Origin: Micromonospora sp. PLK6-60
GTDB taxonomy: Bacteria; Actinomycetota; Actinomycetes; Mycobacteriales; Micromonosporaceae
Direction of reading: 5' to 3'
Assembly: GCF_019890675.1 (NCBI RefSeq)
Contig: NZ_JAIOAA010000002.1
Location: 248,001 to 312,000, forward strand
Length of the DNA: 64,000 nucleotides
In this document: in pieces, positions 41,029 through 50,334 of the stretch
How the letters are laid out: each line of letters opens with the position of its first letter
How positions within the stretch are numbered: position 1 is the first letter of the stretch
Made by a program: the position numbers and the translations under genes
The notes under the pieces: model-generated
Database searches by the model: none
Told to the model about the DNA's origin: nothing
The model's input: the letters and a program-made list of their open reading frames with translations, nothing else

Positions 41029-42717
41029 GTGACCGAGGCGCACTTCGAGGGTGAACTTCCCCCGCCGCTGCCGGAGGGCGGCCTGCGGATCATTCCGCTC
41101 GGCGGACTCGGCGCCATCGGCCGGAACATGACCGTCTTCGAATACGACGGCAAGCTGCTGATCGTCGACTGCGGGGTGCTCTTCCCCGACGTCGAGCAGC
41201 CCGGCGTGGACCTGATCCTGCCCGACTTCGGGCCGATCCTGGACCGGCTCGGCGACGTGCAGGCGATCGTGCTCACCCATGGGCACGAGGACCACATCGG
41301 CGCCGTACCGTACCTGCTCGCCCACAAACCGGACATCCCGCTGGTCGGCTCCCAGTTCACCCTGGCCCTGGTCGAGGCGAAGCTGGCCGAGCGGCGGATC
41401 CAGCCGTACACGCTGACCGTCCGGGAGGGCGGCCGGGAGCGGCTCGGCCCGTTCGAGTGCGAGTTCTTCGCGGTCAACCACTCGATCCCGGACGCCCTCG
41501 CGGTGGCCATCCGGACCGGGGCCGGCCTGGTGCTGCACACCGGCGACTTCAAGATGGACCAGCTCCCGCTGGACGGCCGGATCACCGACCTGGCCGGCTT
41601 CGCCCGGCTCGGCGCCGAGGGCGTCGACCTGCTGCTGTCGGACTCGACGAACGCGGAGATCCCCGGCTTCGTCACCCCGGAGCGGGAGATCGGGCCGGTG
41701 CTCGACTCGATCTTCGCGAAGGCCAAGGGGCGGATCATCGTCGCCTCGTTCGCCTCGCACGTGCACCGGGTGCAGCAGGTCTTCGACTCGGCGGTCGAGC
41801 ACGGCCGCAAGGTCGCCCTGATCGGCCGGTCGATGGTCCGCAACATGGGCATCGCGCGTGACCTGGGCCTGCTGAACATCCCGCCGGGCCTGGTGATCGG
41901 GATCGAGGAGGCCACCACCCTCCCGCCCGAGCAGATCGTGCTGATGTCCACCGGCTCGCAGGGCGAGCCGATGAGCGCCCTGGGCCGGATGGCCAGCGGC
42001 GACCACCGGCACATCACCATCGCCCCCGGCGACACCGTGGTGCTGGCCAGCTCGCTGGTCCCCGGCAACGAGACCTCGGTCTACCGGGTGATCAACCGGC
42101 TGGCCCGGGCCGGCGCGGTGGTGGTGCACAAGGACGTGGCCAAGGTGCACGTCTCCGGGCACGCCCCGGCGGGGGAGCTGCTCTACCTGCTCAACGTGAC
42201 CCGGCCGAGCAACCTGATGCCGGTGCACGGCGAGTGGCGGCACCTGCGCGCGCACGCCCGGCTCGGCATCGAGTCCGGCGTCGCCGCGGACCGGGTGGTG
42301 CTGTGCGAGGACGGCGACGTGGTCGACCTGGTCGAGGGCCGGGCCAGCCTGGTCGGGCACGTGAAGAGCCGCTACGTCTACGTCGACGGGCTCGCCGTCG
42401 GCGACGTCAGCGAGTCGCTGCTGACCGAGCGGCGCATCCTCGGCGACGGCGGCTTCATCGCCACCACCGTGGTGGTCGACTCGGTCACCGGCAAGGTGGT
42501 CGGCGGCCCGACCGTCTCGGCGAAGGGCTTCTCCGAGGACCCGGAGGCGTTCAACCCGGTGGTCCCGCTGGTCACCGAGGCGCTCAACCGGGCCGCCGCG
42601 GACGGCATCACCGACCCGCACCAGCTCCAGCAGATCGTCCGGCGCACCGTGGGACGTTGGGTCAACGACAAGTACCGGCGGCGGCCGATGATCGTCCCGA
42701 CGGTCGTCGAGGTCTGA
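41029..42717 (+). CDS. rnj: ribonuclease J
   Basis: A 562-residue beta-CASP metallo-beta-lactamase RNase with endo- and 5'-to-3' exonuclease activity. The metal motif is LTHGHEDHIGA at about 82-92, with further ligands in HTGDFKMD and HVSGHAPAGELL; the beta-CASP block and the C-terminal domain (QQIVRRTVGRWVNDKYRRRPMIVP) are complete. With PNPase it forms the core RNA decay machinery of actinomycetes. Confidence 0.97.
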   Translation: MTEAHFEGELPPPLPEGGLRIIPLGGLGAIGRNMTVFEYDGKLLIVDCGVLFPDVEQPGVDLILPDFGPILDRLGDVQAIVLTHGHEDHIGAVPYLLAHKPDIPLVGSQFTLALVEAKLAERRIQPYTLTVREGGRERLGPFECEFFAVNHSIPDALAVAIRTGAGLVLHTGDFKMDQLPLDGRITDLAGFARLGAEGVDLLLSDSTNAEIPGFVTPEREIGPVLDSIFAKAKGRIIVASFASHVHRVQQVFDSAVEHGRKVALIGRSMVRNMGIARDLGLLNIPPGLVIGIEEATTLPPEQIVLMSTGSQGEPMSALGRMASGDHRHITIAPGDTVVLASSLVPGNETSVYRVINRLARAGAVVVHKDVAKVHVSGHAPAGELLYLLNVTRPSNLMPVHGEWRHLRAHARLGIESGVAADRVVLCEDGDVVDLVEGRASLVGHVKSRYVYVDGLAVGDVSESLLTERRILGDGGFIATTVVVDSVTGKVVGGPTVSAKGFSEDPEAFNPVVPLVTEALNRAAADGITDPHQLQQIVRRTVGRWVNDKYRRRPMIVPTVVEV

Positions 42718-42733
42718 CCTTCCACCGCCGCGC

Positions 42734-42765
42734 ACGCCGGTCCACCGTCCGCGGTGGGCCGGCGT
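42734..42765 (+). terminator. terminator after rnj
   Basis: ACGCCGGTCCACC at 42734-42746 pairs with GGTGGGCCGGCGT at 42753-42765 through one G-U, with a six-base loop. Confidence 0.7.
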
Positions 42766-42891
42766 CGTCGCTTTCCGGGTACGCCCCGACACGCTCCGCC
42801 GAAACCGCCGGCCCCTGCTCAACCGATCGGCGTCCGTCTCCGTACTCCGGTCCGGCCGGCGTGCCCGCGCGGGCCGGGAGGAGCGTGGCGG

Positions 42892-44466
42892 ATGGACCGC
42901 AGACGGATGACAGCCATCGGCGTCGTACTGGCGGCGGCGGGACTGACGGCGGCGGTGACCCTGCCGACCTTCGCCGGTGAGCGCGCCGCGCCGCCGGCCG
43001 GTGACCGGGCCGGCGCGGTCGCCGAGGACGCCCCCGAGGTGGTGGCGGCGCTGCGGCGTGACCTGTCGCTGACCCGGGAGCAGGCGGTGCGCCGGCTGGC
43101 CCGGGAACGGTGGGCGGCCGGCACGGTCGGGAAGCTGCGCGCCGAACTCGGCGCCGGCTACGGGGGGAGCTGGCTCGGCGACGACGGCGCCACCCTCACC
43201 GTCGCGGTGACCGACGCGGCCGGGGCGGAGCGGGTACGGGCCGCCGGGGCAGTGCCCCGGCAGGTGGCCCGTGGGGTGGCCGAGTTGGACGCGATCAAGC
43301 GCCGGCTCGACGCGGCGGGCGCGACGGCCAGCCCCGACGTGGCCGGCTGGTACGTCGACGTGGCCGACAACGCGGTGGTGGTGCTGGCCCGGCCGGGCGC
43401 CGAGTCGTCGGGCCGCCGGTTCGCCGCGGCGGGCGGCGGATCCGGCGACGCCGTCCGGGTGGCGCCCTCCACGGAGGCGCCCCGGCTGCTGTTCGACGTG
43501 CGCGGCGGCGACGCGTACTTCATCAACAACGCCGGCCGGTGCTCGGTCGGCTTCTCGGTGGTCGGCGGCTTCGTCACCGCCGGGCACTGCGGCCGGCCGG
43601 GGGACCGCACCACCGGGGCGAACCGGGTCGCCCAGGGCACCTTCCGTGCGTCGTCCTTCCCCGGCGACGACTGGGCCGTGGTCGAGGTCAACGGCGACTG
43701 GACGCCGCAGGGCGTGGTGAACGACTTCAACGGCGGCACGGTGCCGGTGAACGGGGCCACCGAGGCGCCGGTCGGCGCGTCGGTCTGCCGGTCCGGCTCG
43801 ACCACCGGCACCCGGTGCGGGGTGATCCAGGCGAAGAACGCCACGGTCAACTACCCGGAGGGCACGGTCACCGGGCTGACCCGCACGAACGTCTGCGCCG
43901 AGCCGGGCGACTCGGGCGGCGCCTGGCTCTCCGGCGACCAGGCGCAGGGGGTCACCTCGGGCGGCTCGGGTGACTGCACCCGCGGCGGGGTGACGTTCTT
44001 CCAGCCGGTCACCGAGATCCTCCAGCGCAACAACCTCACCCTGGTCACCGCGGCCGGCCAGGCCCCGCCCGCCGACCCGCCGGCTGGCGGTGGAGCCACC
44101 GCCCCGCCGGCCGCCAGCACCCCGCCGGCCGCCAGCACCCCGCCGGCCGGCGACGCGGCCGAATGCACCGGCCAGGTGAGCCGGTCCGGCCGGATCGCCG
44201 CCGGACGGGTGCAGGTCCAGCCGGACGGCCGATTCTTCCGGACCTCCGGCGGCGGCCTGCGGGCCTGCGTCTCCGCGCCGGACGGCGTGCTGGCCGAGGT
44301 GGAGCTGCAACGCTTCACCGGCAGCTCGTTCCGGACCGTCGCCCGCGCCGACACCAGCGCCGGCCCGGCCCGGCTGACCGCCGACGTCCCGGCCGGCGCC
44401 TACCGCTACCGGGTGGTCGGGCTGGCCGGCGCGGGCGCGTACACCCTGGCGTTCTCCGCCGGCTGA
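42892..44466 (+). CDS. secreted S1 serine protease (streptogrisin / alpha-lytic type) with C-terminal beta domain
   Basis: A 524-residue extracellular protease precursor. A signal peptide (MTAIGVVLAAAGLTAAVTLPTFA) precedes a pro-region with an alpha-lytic-protease-type prodomain (LTREQAVRRLARERWA onward). The chymotrypsin-fold domain has the triad His232 in VTAGHCG, Asp260 in GDDWAV and Ser341 in PGDSGG. A linker of PPAAST repeats leads to a C-terminal PPC-like beta domain that may help substrate binding. ATG 42892 follows GGGAGGAG. Confidence 0.9.
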   Translation: MDRRRMTAIGVVLAAAGLTAAVTLPTFAGERAAPPAGDRAGAVAEDAPEVVAALRRDLSLTREQAVRRLARERWAAGTVGKLRAELGAGYGGSWLGDDGATLTVAVTDAAGAERVRAAGAVPRQVARGVAELDAIKRRLDAAGATASPDVAGWYVDVADNAVVVLARPGAESSGRRFAAAGGGSGDAVRVAPSTEAPRLLFDVRGGDAYFINNAGRCSVGFSVVGGFVTAGHCGRPGDRTTGANRVAQGTFRASSFPGDDWAVVEVNGDWTPQGVVNDFNGGTVPVNGATEAPVGASVCRSGSTTGTRCGVIQAKNATVNYPEGTVTGLTRTNVCAEPGDSGGAWLSGDQAQGVTSGGSGDCTRGGVTFFQPVTEILQRNNLTLVTAAGQAPPADPPAGGGATAPPAASTPPAASTPPAGDAAECTGQVSRSGRIAAGRVQVQPDGRFFRTSGGGLRACVSAPDGVLAEVELQRFTGSSFRTVARADTSAGPARLTADVPAGAYRYRVVGLAGAGAYTLAFSAG

Positions 44467-44647
44467 CCCGGCTGCGGACCGCGGCCCCGTTCCCCATCGC
44501 CCGGGGCGGGGCCGCGCCGCGGAGGGCTGGTCGGGTGACCGCACGACGATGTGAAGTCGCCCCGCCCCGGGGTGCGCTGGCCCGGAGGGCCGGCCGGCTG
44601 CGGCGGCACTGGCCCCGAGCCGGGCCGGGCGCGAGACCCGCCGGCCC

Positions 44648-44810
44648 GGGAAGGCCCGCCCCACCGCGGGGCCACGGTCCGGGAAGGCCCGCCCCACCGC
44701 GGGGCCACGGTCCGGGAAGGCCCGCCCCACCGCGGGGCCACGGTCCGGGAAGGCTCGCCCCATCGCGGGTCCAGGGTCCGGGAAGGCTCGCCCCATCGCG
44801 GGCCACGGCC
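44648..44810. repeat. 33-bp tandem repeat, five copies
   Basis: Units start at 44648, 44681, 44714, 44747 and 44780. The first three are identical (GGGAAGGCCCGCCCC then ACCGCGGGGCCACGGTCC) and the last two share substitutions. There are no unique spacers, so it is not a CRISPR array. A frame through it would give an 11-residue repeat, but no start site or family supports a gene. Confidence 0.9.
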
Positions 44811-44904
44811 TGGAAGGCCACTGAGCCGCCGCTGAGCCCGCCGGCTCGGAATGCCGGCCGGCGGCGGGCGCGCCGGCCAGGAGCCGGCCGACCCTCGTCC
44901 GCGC

Positions 44905-45007
44905 CCTACCAACTTGACCTCACAAACGAATCACCGACCCCGTTCTTTGCCGCAAACCGGCGCAACCGAGCCAGCGAGTGATTCGTTCACGACATCAAGT
45001 TGGTAGG
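44905..45007. mobile_element. MITE-like inverted-repeat element, copy 2
   Basis: A 103-bp element with 29-bp imperfect inverted arms at 44905-44933 and 44979-45007. The outer CCTACCAACTTGA is shared with copies 1 and 3; the inner ends read ACGAATCA / TGATTCGT. The palindrome extends a few bases further outward (GCGC on both sides). Confidence 0.65.
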
Positions 45008-45056
45008 GCGCGAGGAGCACCCCCCCGGTCCCGGCGATGACCCGCCCGGCGGCCCC

Positions 45057-45125
45057 GCGCCCGGCAGCCCCGCGCCCGGCAGCCCCGCGCCCGACAGCCC
45101 TCCGCCCGACAGCCACCCGCCCGAG
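45057..45125. repeat. 15-bp tandem repeat, about 4.5 copies
   Basis: Successive units of GCGCCCGGCAGCCCC start at 45057, 45072, 45087 and 45102, diverging to the right. The period keeps a frame open on both strands without evidence of a gene. Confidence 0.75.
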
Positions 45126-45208
45126 CCGACGGACGCGGGGCCAGGCACCCCGGAGGCGGTGCGTCCGGTCACCGCAACCCTGCCGCCCGGCCGGCGGACG
45201 GGTCCCGC

Positions 45209-46804
45209 TCAGGGCAGCGCGGCGACCGCCTCCGCGTAGCCCGTTCCGGTGGTGACGGCGGCGGTGAGCAGCACGGCCAACTGGGCCGGCGCCACCCCGT
45301 ACGCCAGGTCGACGGTGACGTCACCGGCCAGCACCAGCTCGCCGTCGTGCTCGTGCACGTACGCCTTGGGCAGCAGCCGGTCGTGGTTCCAGGCGTTGCA
45401 GAACGCGTACGCCTCGGCCCGCCGCGCGGCGGCCAGCCGCCGGTCGGCGACCACCCGGGCGTGCAGCACCTCCCCGCCCGGGCCGGCTGGCCGGAACCGG
45501 ATCGTCGCCGCCCCCCACCGCCCGGTCACGGTCCCGCCGTCGGAGGTCCAGTCGTCGCCCCGGCGGTCCAGCGCGGCGCCGATCATCGCCAGGCTCAGCG
45601 GCGTCACCCCGGCCGGCTCGTCCGGCTCCTCGTCCGGGCGCAGGTCCCCGGCCGGATTCTCGGCGGGCAGCGGCACCGGGGCGGCGAGCGGCCGGGCGGC
45701 CAGCCAGGCGGCGATCCGTCCGGACTGGTGGCCGGTGCCGTTGCGGGCGTCGAAGCTGCCGGCCAGCCGGGTGGCCCGGGCCGCCAGCTCGGCGCCGAGC
45801 GTGGCCACGTCGACGCCCCGCCGCGCGCCGGCTCCCGGCACCGGTCGCCCGCCCAGGCCCGCCTCGACCGCCAGCCCGCAGAGCAGCGCGCCGGCCGCGG
45901 CGAACTCCATCGCCACCAGGTCGTCGGGGCTGTCGGCCAGCCGGGGCAACTGCTCGGCGAGGATGTCCAACCCCCGCTCCAGGTGCCCGCCGAGCGCGCA
46001 GAACCGCAGGTGGGCGGCGAGGTGCGGCAGCCCGGCCCGCTCCCGCCGATGCCGCCGGTACGCCCGGACGTGGGCCCGCGCCGCCTGATCCGCCGCGCCG
46101 GCACGCAGCCACGGCAGCAGCCCCACCGCCAGGGCCTGCTCGGGCTGGTCGGTGCAGGACAGCTCCCCGTCGAGCACCGGCCGCAGCGTGTCCAGCGCAC
46201 CGGCCGGGTCACCCCAGCCCGCCACCAGTTGCGCCTGGCGGACCAGTCCACAGGCCGGGCAGCCGCCGGCCGGTTCGCCGGCCGCTCGGTTCGGGTCGGT
46301 GGGCAGCCGTGCGGCGCCCGAGCGGTGCCGCCGCCAGCGGGCGTACTCGCGCCGGGCGGTCGGCTCGTCGCCGAGGTGGTCGGCGAGCCGGCAGCGCAGC
46401 TCGGCGACCAGCGCGGAGTCCGGCTCGGAGCGCCGGGCCAGGTCGTCCAGCAGGGACCGGGCCGCGTCCAGGCCGGCGCGCGGGCTGCCGAACGCGCCCT
46501 CGATCGCGTACCGCTGGTAGCGGCGCAGCGTGCCGGCGTCGGCGGGCGCGTCGCCCAGCAGCCCGGGCGCCCGGTCGACGGCCGTCAGGCAGCGGCGTAC
46601 CAGGTCGGGCAGCCGCCACCACTCGCCGTGGTGCAGGTGGGTCTCGATCAGTGCGAGCCGGGCCGCCAGGGCGGTACGCGCGTCGCCCTGCGCGTCGGCC
46701 CGGGTGGCGAGGCGCTCCAGCGCGGCCTGCCGGGCCGGCCCGTCCGGCTGGTCGCGGGCGTCGGCGAGTGCCTCGACCGGTCCCCGGTCGCGGGGCGGGA
46801 TCAC
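45209..46804 (-). CDS. TPR-like protein with C-terminal YbjN domain
   Basis: A 531-residue soluble protein. Residues 1-320 are helical and Ala/Arg/Leu-rich in a tetratricopeptide-like pattern (AALERLATRADAQGDARTALAARLALIETHLHHGEWWRL), with CPACGL near 183. The last 140 residues form a YbjN domain (type III secretion chaperone-like fold) with ARRAEAYAFCNAWNHDRLLPKAYVHEHDGELVLAGDVTVDL. It starts with GTG overlapping the stop of the shorter YbjN gene. A role in sensing or chaperoning is possible, but none is established. Confidence 0.8.
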   Translation of the reverse strand: MIPPRDRGPVEALADARDQPDGPARQAALERLATRADAQGDARTALAARLALIETHLHHGEWWRLPDLVRRCLTAVDRAPGLLGDAPADAGTLRRYQRYAIEGAFGSPRAGLDAARSLLDDLARRSEPDSALVAELRCRLADHLGDEPTARREYARWRRHRSGAARLPTDPNRAAGEPAGGCPACGLVRQAQLVAGWGDPAGALDTLRPVLDGELSCTDQPEQALAVGLLPWLRAGAADQAARAHVRAYRRHRRERAGLPHLAAHLRFCALGGHLERGLDILAEQLPRLADSPDDLVAMEFAAAGALLCGLAVEAGLGGRPVPGAGARRGVDVATLGAELAARATRLAGSFDARNGTGHQSGRIAAWLAARPLAAPVPLPAENPAGDLRPDEEPDEPAGVTPLSLAMIGAALDRRGDDWTSDGGTVTGRWGAATIRFRPAGPGGEVLHARVVADRRLAAARRAEAYAFCNAWNHDRLLPKAYVHEHDGELVLAGDVTVDLAYGVAPAQLAVLLTAAVTTGTGYAEAVAALP

Positions 46805-47280
46805 GGGCGGGTCCCGCCCGGCAGCCCGTCGACCGCCGCGGCCAGCTGGCAGCCGGCGGTGACGCCCCGGTCCAGCAACTGGCCGAGCTGGTGCGCCGTC
46901 ACCCCGGCCTCCAGGTCGGTGACGGTCTCACCGCAGACCACCGCCCGGCCGTCGTCGCCGACGTGCACGTACGCCTTGGGCCAGAGCCGGTCGTGGTTCC
47001 AGGCGTTGCAGAACGCGTACAGGTCGGGGACCCGTTCGATCGGGAAGGCCGCGGCGGCCACGGCGCGGACCTGGAGCAGCTCACCGGCCTCGCCGAGGCG
47101 CAGGAACCAGATCAGGCTGTCGTCCCAGCGGCCCACCAGGTCACCGTCGGCGTCGGTCGTCACCAGGTGTCCCCGGGCCCCGAGCACGGCGGTGAGCAGC
47201 TCCCGGGTCAGTGGACGCAGGGCCTGGACCGGCCCGGCCAGCGGGCCGTCGGGACCGTCCTCGAACTCCGGAGAGGCCAT
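46801..47280 (-). CDS. YbjN domain protein
   Basis: A 159-residue protein made almost entirely of a YbjN domain. The stretch DLYAFCNAWNHDRLWPKAYVHVGDDGRAVVCGETVTDLEAGV closely matches the C-terminal domain of its downstream neighbour, so the two are paralogues in one operon. ATG 47280 follows GAAGGGG. It is divergent from ftsK across a 112-base gap. The molecular role is unknown; YbjN in enterobacteria affects motility and stress traits. Confidence 0.85.
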   Translation of the reverse strand: MASPEFEDGPDGPLAGPVQALRPLTRELLTAVLGARGHLVTTDADGDLVGRWDDSLIWFLRLGEAGELLQVRAVAAAAFPIERVPDLYAFCNAWNHDRLWPKAYVHVGDDGRAVVCGETVTDLEAGVTAHQLGQLLDRGVTAGCQLAAAVDGLPGGTRP

Positions 47281-47380
47281 CGGGCACCCCTTCTGAGGCG
47301 AATAACACAACGGGCGGCGCAAACCGTGCTGCGACACGCGGACACGACCCGGATAGCGGCGATCCACCGGGTGCCGCCGT

Positions 47381-47386
47381 TACGGT
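47381..47386 (+). promoter_or_regulatory. leaderless promoter -10 box of ftsK
   Basis: TACGGT ends six bases before the ftsK ATG at 47393, with no Shine-Dalgarno. Confidence 0.5.
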
Positions 47387-47392
47387 GACTCT

Positions 47393-49843
47393 ATGGCGGG
47401 CCGTACCTCTCAGGCGAGCCGGCGGCGCGGCGCGTCGTCGCGCAACACGAACAGCCGTGCCCGCACCCCGGCGAAGAAGGCCACCCGGGCCAACGCCCGG
47501 CGGCGGCCGGCGGCCCGGCCGGGGCCGGCCGTCTACGTCGGACGCGCGGTCGGCGCACTGTGGATGGGGCTGGCCCACGGCGTCGGCTGGGCGGTGCGCG
47601 CCGCCGGCCGGCAGGCCGCGTCCGCCCGGGACCTGGACCCGGAGCACCGCCGCGACGGCGGTGGGCTGCTCCTGTTCGGCCTGGCCATCCTCAGCGCGGT
47701 GGCGATCTGGTTCTCCGGCGCGGGCCCGCTCGGCGCCCGCCTGGCCGACACGGTACGGCTCTTCCTCGGCGCCATCGCCGTGGTGGTGCCGGTGCTGCTG
47801 ATGATCGGCGCCTGGCGGCTGATGCGCGCCGCCCCCGACCCGGAGCACCGCGGTCGCGGCCTGGTCGGCTGGGGTTCCATGCTGGTCGCCACCGCCGCGA
47901 TGCTGCACATCGGGCAGCACCCGGTGGACCAGGTGCAGCGGGACTACGCGGGCGGCCTGATCGGCGCCGGCGTCGGTGACCTGCTGGCGGGGGCGATCAC
48001 CGCCTGGGTCGCCATGCCGCTGCTGATCCTGCTGCTGGTCTTCGGCCTGCTGGTGGTCACCGCCACCCCGATCAACAAGATCCCCGAGCGGCTCGGCATG
48101 CTGGCCGGCACGCTTGTCGCCCCGGACGGGACGGCCGGCGCCGAGACGGCGGAGCCGGTCGAGAAGCCGGCCCGCCGCCGGCCGGCCAAGCGGCTGCCGC
48201 CCCCGGTCGACCTGGACGACCCCGACGACCTGTCCGGCGAGGAGATCGACCTCCAGGACACCCTGCCGCTGCCCCGCAAGCGGGTCCCGGCCGCCCGCAA
48301 ACCGGCGGAGCCGCCGGAGCACTCGCCGCTGCCCACCCGGGCCGAGCAGCTCGCGCTCACCGGCCTCGCCGGTGACTACACGCTGCCGCCGGCCAACATC
48401 CTCGGCACCGGGGCCGCGCCGAAGACCCGCAGCAAGGCCAACGACGAGGTGATCGCCGCGCTGACCGGCGTGTTCGACCAGTTCGACGTGGACGCCGCGG
48501 TCACCGGCTTCACCCGCGGTCCCACGGTCACCCGCTACGAGGTCGAGCTGGGTCCGGGCGTCAAGGTCGAGCGGATCACCCAGCTCTCCCGCAACATCGC
48601 GTACGCGGTGAAGTCGCCGGACGTGCGGATCCTCAGCCCCATCCCGGGCAAGAGCGCGGTGGGCGTGGAGATCCCGAACACCGACCCGGAGAACGTGTCC
48701 CTCGGCGACGTGCTGCGCTCGCGGGCCGCCACCAGCGACCACCACCCGATGGTGGTGGCGCTCGGCAAGGACATCGAGGGTGGCTTCGTGGTGGCCAACC
48801 TCGCGAAGATGCCGCACATCCTGATCGCGGGCGCCACCGGCGCGGGCAAGTCGAGCTGCCTGAACTCGCTGCTGGTCTCCATCCTGACCCGGGCCACGCC
48901 GGACGAGGTGCGGCTGCTGCTGATCGACCCGAAGCGGGTCGAGATGACCGGCTACGAGGGCATCCCGCACCTGGTCACGCCGATCGTGACAAACGCCAAG
49001 AAGGCGGCGGACTCCCTCGAATGGGTCGTCCGCGAGATGGACATGCGCTACGACGACCTCGCCGCCAACGGGGTCCGGCACATCGACGACTTCAACCGCA
49101 AGGTGCGCAACGGCGAGATCAAGGCGCCGCCGGGCAGCGAGCGGGAGCTGCGCCCGTACCCGTACCTGCTGGTGATCGTGGACGAGCTGGCCGACCTGAT
49201 GATGGTCGCGCCGCGCGACGTGGAGGACTCCATCGTCCGGATCACCCAGCTGGCCCGGGCCGCCGGCATCCACCTGGTGCTGGCCACCCAGCGTCCCTCG
49301 GTCGACGTGGTGACCGGCCTGATCAAGGCGAACGTGCCGTCCCGGCTGGCCTTCGCCACCTCCTCGCTGGCGGACTCCCGGGTCATCCTCGACCAGCCCG
49401 GCGCGGAGAAGCTGCTCGGCCGCGGCGACGGCCTCTTCCTGCCGATGGGCGCGTCGAAGCCGATCCGGATCCAGGGCGCCTGGGTGACCGAGCGCGAGAT
49501 CACCGATGTGGTGAAGTTCTGCAAGGACCAGCGCGAACCGGAGTTCCGCCAGGACGTGCTGACCGTCGCGCAGGACAGCAAGAAGAAGATCGACGAGGAC
49601 ATCGGCGACGACCTGGACCTGCTCGTGCAGGCCGTCGAGCTGGTGGTCACCTCGCAGTTCGGCTCGACCTCGATGCTCCAGCGCAAGCTGCGGGTCGGCT
49701 TCGCCAAGGCGGGCCGGCTGATGGACCTGATGGAGACCCGGGGCGTGGTCGGCCCGTCCGAGGGTTCCAAGGCCCGCGACGTGCTGGTCAAGCCGGACGA
49801 GCTGGAGGAGGTCCTGGCCGGCCTGCGCGGCGCCGATGAGTGA
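47393..49843 (+). CDS. ftsK: DNA translocase FtsK/SpoIIIE
   Basis: An 816-residue septal DNA pump that moves chromosome termini through the division or sporulation septum. A basic N-terminus precedes four membrane helices (about 90-235), an acidic/proline linker, and the motor domain with Walker A GATGAGKSS near 481 and Walker B YLLVIVDELADLMM. The C-terminal gamma winged-helix (LVQAVELVVTSQFGSTSMLQRKLRVGFAKAGRLMDLME) reads KOPS/SRS sequences. It is the chromosomal type, not the short Tra/FtsK of actinomycete integrative elements. Confidence 0.97.
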   Translation: MAGRTSQASRRRGASSRNTNSRARTPAKKATRANARRRPAARPGPAVYVGRAVGALWMGLAHGVGWAVRAAGRQAASARDLDPEHRRDGGGLLLFGLAILSAVAIWFSGAGPLGARLADTVRLFLGAIAVVVPVLLMIGAWRLMRAAPDPEHRGRGLVGWGSMLVATAAMLHIGQHPVDQVQRDYAGGLIGAGVGDLLAGAITAWVAMPLLILLLVFGLLVVTATPINKIPERLGMLAGTLVAPDGTAGAETAEPVEKPARRRPAKRLPPPVDLDDPDDLSGEEIDLQDTLPLPRKRVPAARKPAEPPEHSPLPTRAEQLALTGLAGDYTLPPANILGTGAAPKTRSKANDEVIAALTGVFDQFDVDAAVTGFTRGPTVTRYEVELGPGVKVERITQLSRNIAYAVKSPDVRILSPIPGKSAVGVEIPNTDPENVSLGDVLRSRAATSDHHPMVVALGKDIEGGFVVANLAKMPHILIAGATGAGKSSCLNSLLVSILTRATPDEVRLLLIDPKRVEMTGYEGIPHLVTPIVTNAKKAADSLEWVVREMDMRYDDLAANGVRHIDDFNRKVRNGEIKAPPGSERELRPYPYLLVIVDELADLMMVAPRDVEDSIVRITQLARAAGIHLVLATQRPSVDVVTGLIKANVPSRLAFATSSLADSRVILDQPGAEKLLGRGDGLFLPMGASKPIRIQGAWVTEREITDVVKFCKDQREPEFRQDVLTVAQDSKKKIDEDIGDDLDLLVQAVELVVTSQFGSTSMLQRKLRVGFAKAGRLMDLMETRGVVGPSEGSKARDVLVKPDELEEVLAGLRGADE

Positions 49844-49926
49844 CGGCGAGCGGACGGCGGTCGTGGCCGACCCGGACGGCAGCCGGGCGCTGCTGGCGGC
49901 CCGGCCGGTCTGACCGGATGAGCGAC

Positions 49927-49960
49927 GCGAGGGCCCGCCGGTTTCCCGGCGGGCCCTCGC
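49927..49960. terminator. bidirectional terminator between convergent genes
   Basis: A perfect 15-bp stem, GCGAGGGCCCGCCGG at 49927-49941 with its complement at 49946-49960, and a TTTC loop. It lies between ftsK and the convergent small membrane gene. Confidence 0.85.
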
Positions 49961-49975
49961 GGAGTGCGGTGCCGC

Positions 49976-50221
49976 TCAGTTGTTCAGGATCGCGGCGGCC
50001 AGGGCGATGCCGATCACCGCGCCCACCACGCTCGCGGCGGCGGCGTACCAGCCCAGCGGCTTGTCGCCGAGGACGGCGCCGACGACGCCGAGGATCACGC
50101 CGAGCACGCCGAAGATCAGCGGGGAGATGAAGATCGCGAGCGCCGCGAAGACGAAGCCCACGATGGTGCAGATCCGGGCGGCGTTGCTGCGCGGGCGGGC
50201 GGTGGTGTGCATGTCGGCCAT
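49976..50221 (-). CDS. small DUF4190-like membrane protein
   Basis: An 81-residue protein with two membrane helices (ICTIVGFVFAALAIFISPLIFGVLGVILGVVGAVLGD and AAAASVVGAVIGIALAAAIL) joined by a short loop KPLGWY. It resembles the two-helix Gly-rich proteins annotated DUF4190, but the match is not certain. ATG 50221 follows GGAGG by six bases. Function is unknown. Confidence 0.75.
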   Translation of the reverse strand: MADMHTTARPRSNAARICTIVGFVFAALAIFISPLIFGVLGVILGVVGAVLGDKPLGWYAAAASVVGAVIGIALAAAILNN

Positions 50222-50334
50222 GACGTCCTCCGTGGATCGAGAGCCTTGTGATGGTGGGTCGGGGCGATCACTACCCACTGCGGCCTCGCGCTACGCATCC
50301 GTTCCGATACACCCCATCGGGGCGGCTACCGGAC

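Larger units (their letters stand above)
44467..45208. other. 742-base gap filled with repeats
   Basis: No gene is supported between the protease and the YbjN genes. The gap holds a 33-bp tandem array, an inverted-repeat element and a 15-bp tandem array, listed separately. Confidence 0.7.

Noticed and set aside
44648-44810. Possible CRISPR array
   Set aside because: Units are directly adjacent with no unique spacers and no cas genes are nearby. It is a minisatellite.
44551-44835. A 94-codon frame with an 11-residue repeat through the 33-bp array
   Set aside because: There is no ribosome binding site or promoter, the sequence is Pro/Arg/Gly-rich, and the open frame follows simply from a 33-bp period.
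47393-49843. FtsK as the main transfer protein of an integrative element (AICE)
   Set aside because: It has membrane helices and a gamma domain as in chromosomal FtsK, and no integrase, excisionase or att site lies nearby.
49836-49913. A 25-codon frame overlapping the ftsK stop (MSDGERTAVVADPDGSRA...)
   Set aside because: The protein-like composition and ATG overlap are suggestive, but no ribosome binding site is separate from the ftsK end and no conservation is known to me. It is left out as unsupported.
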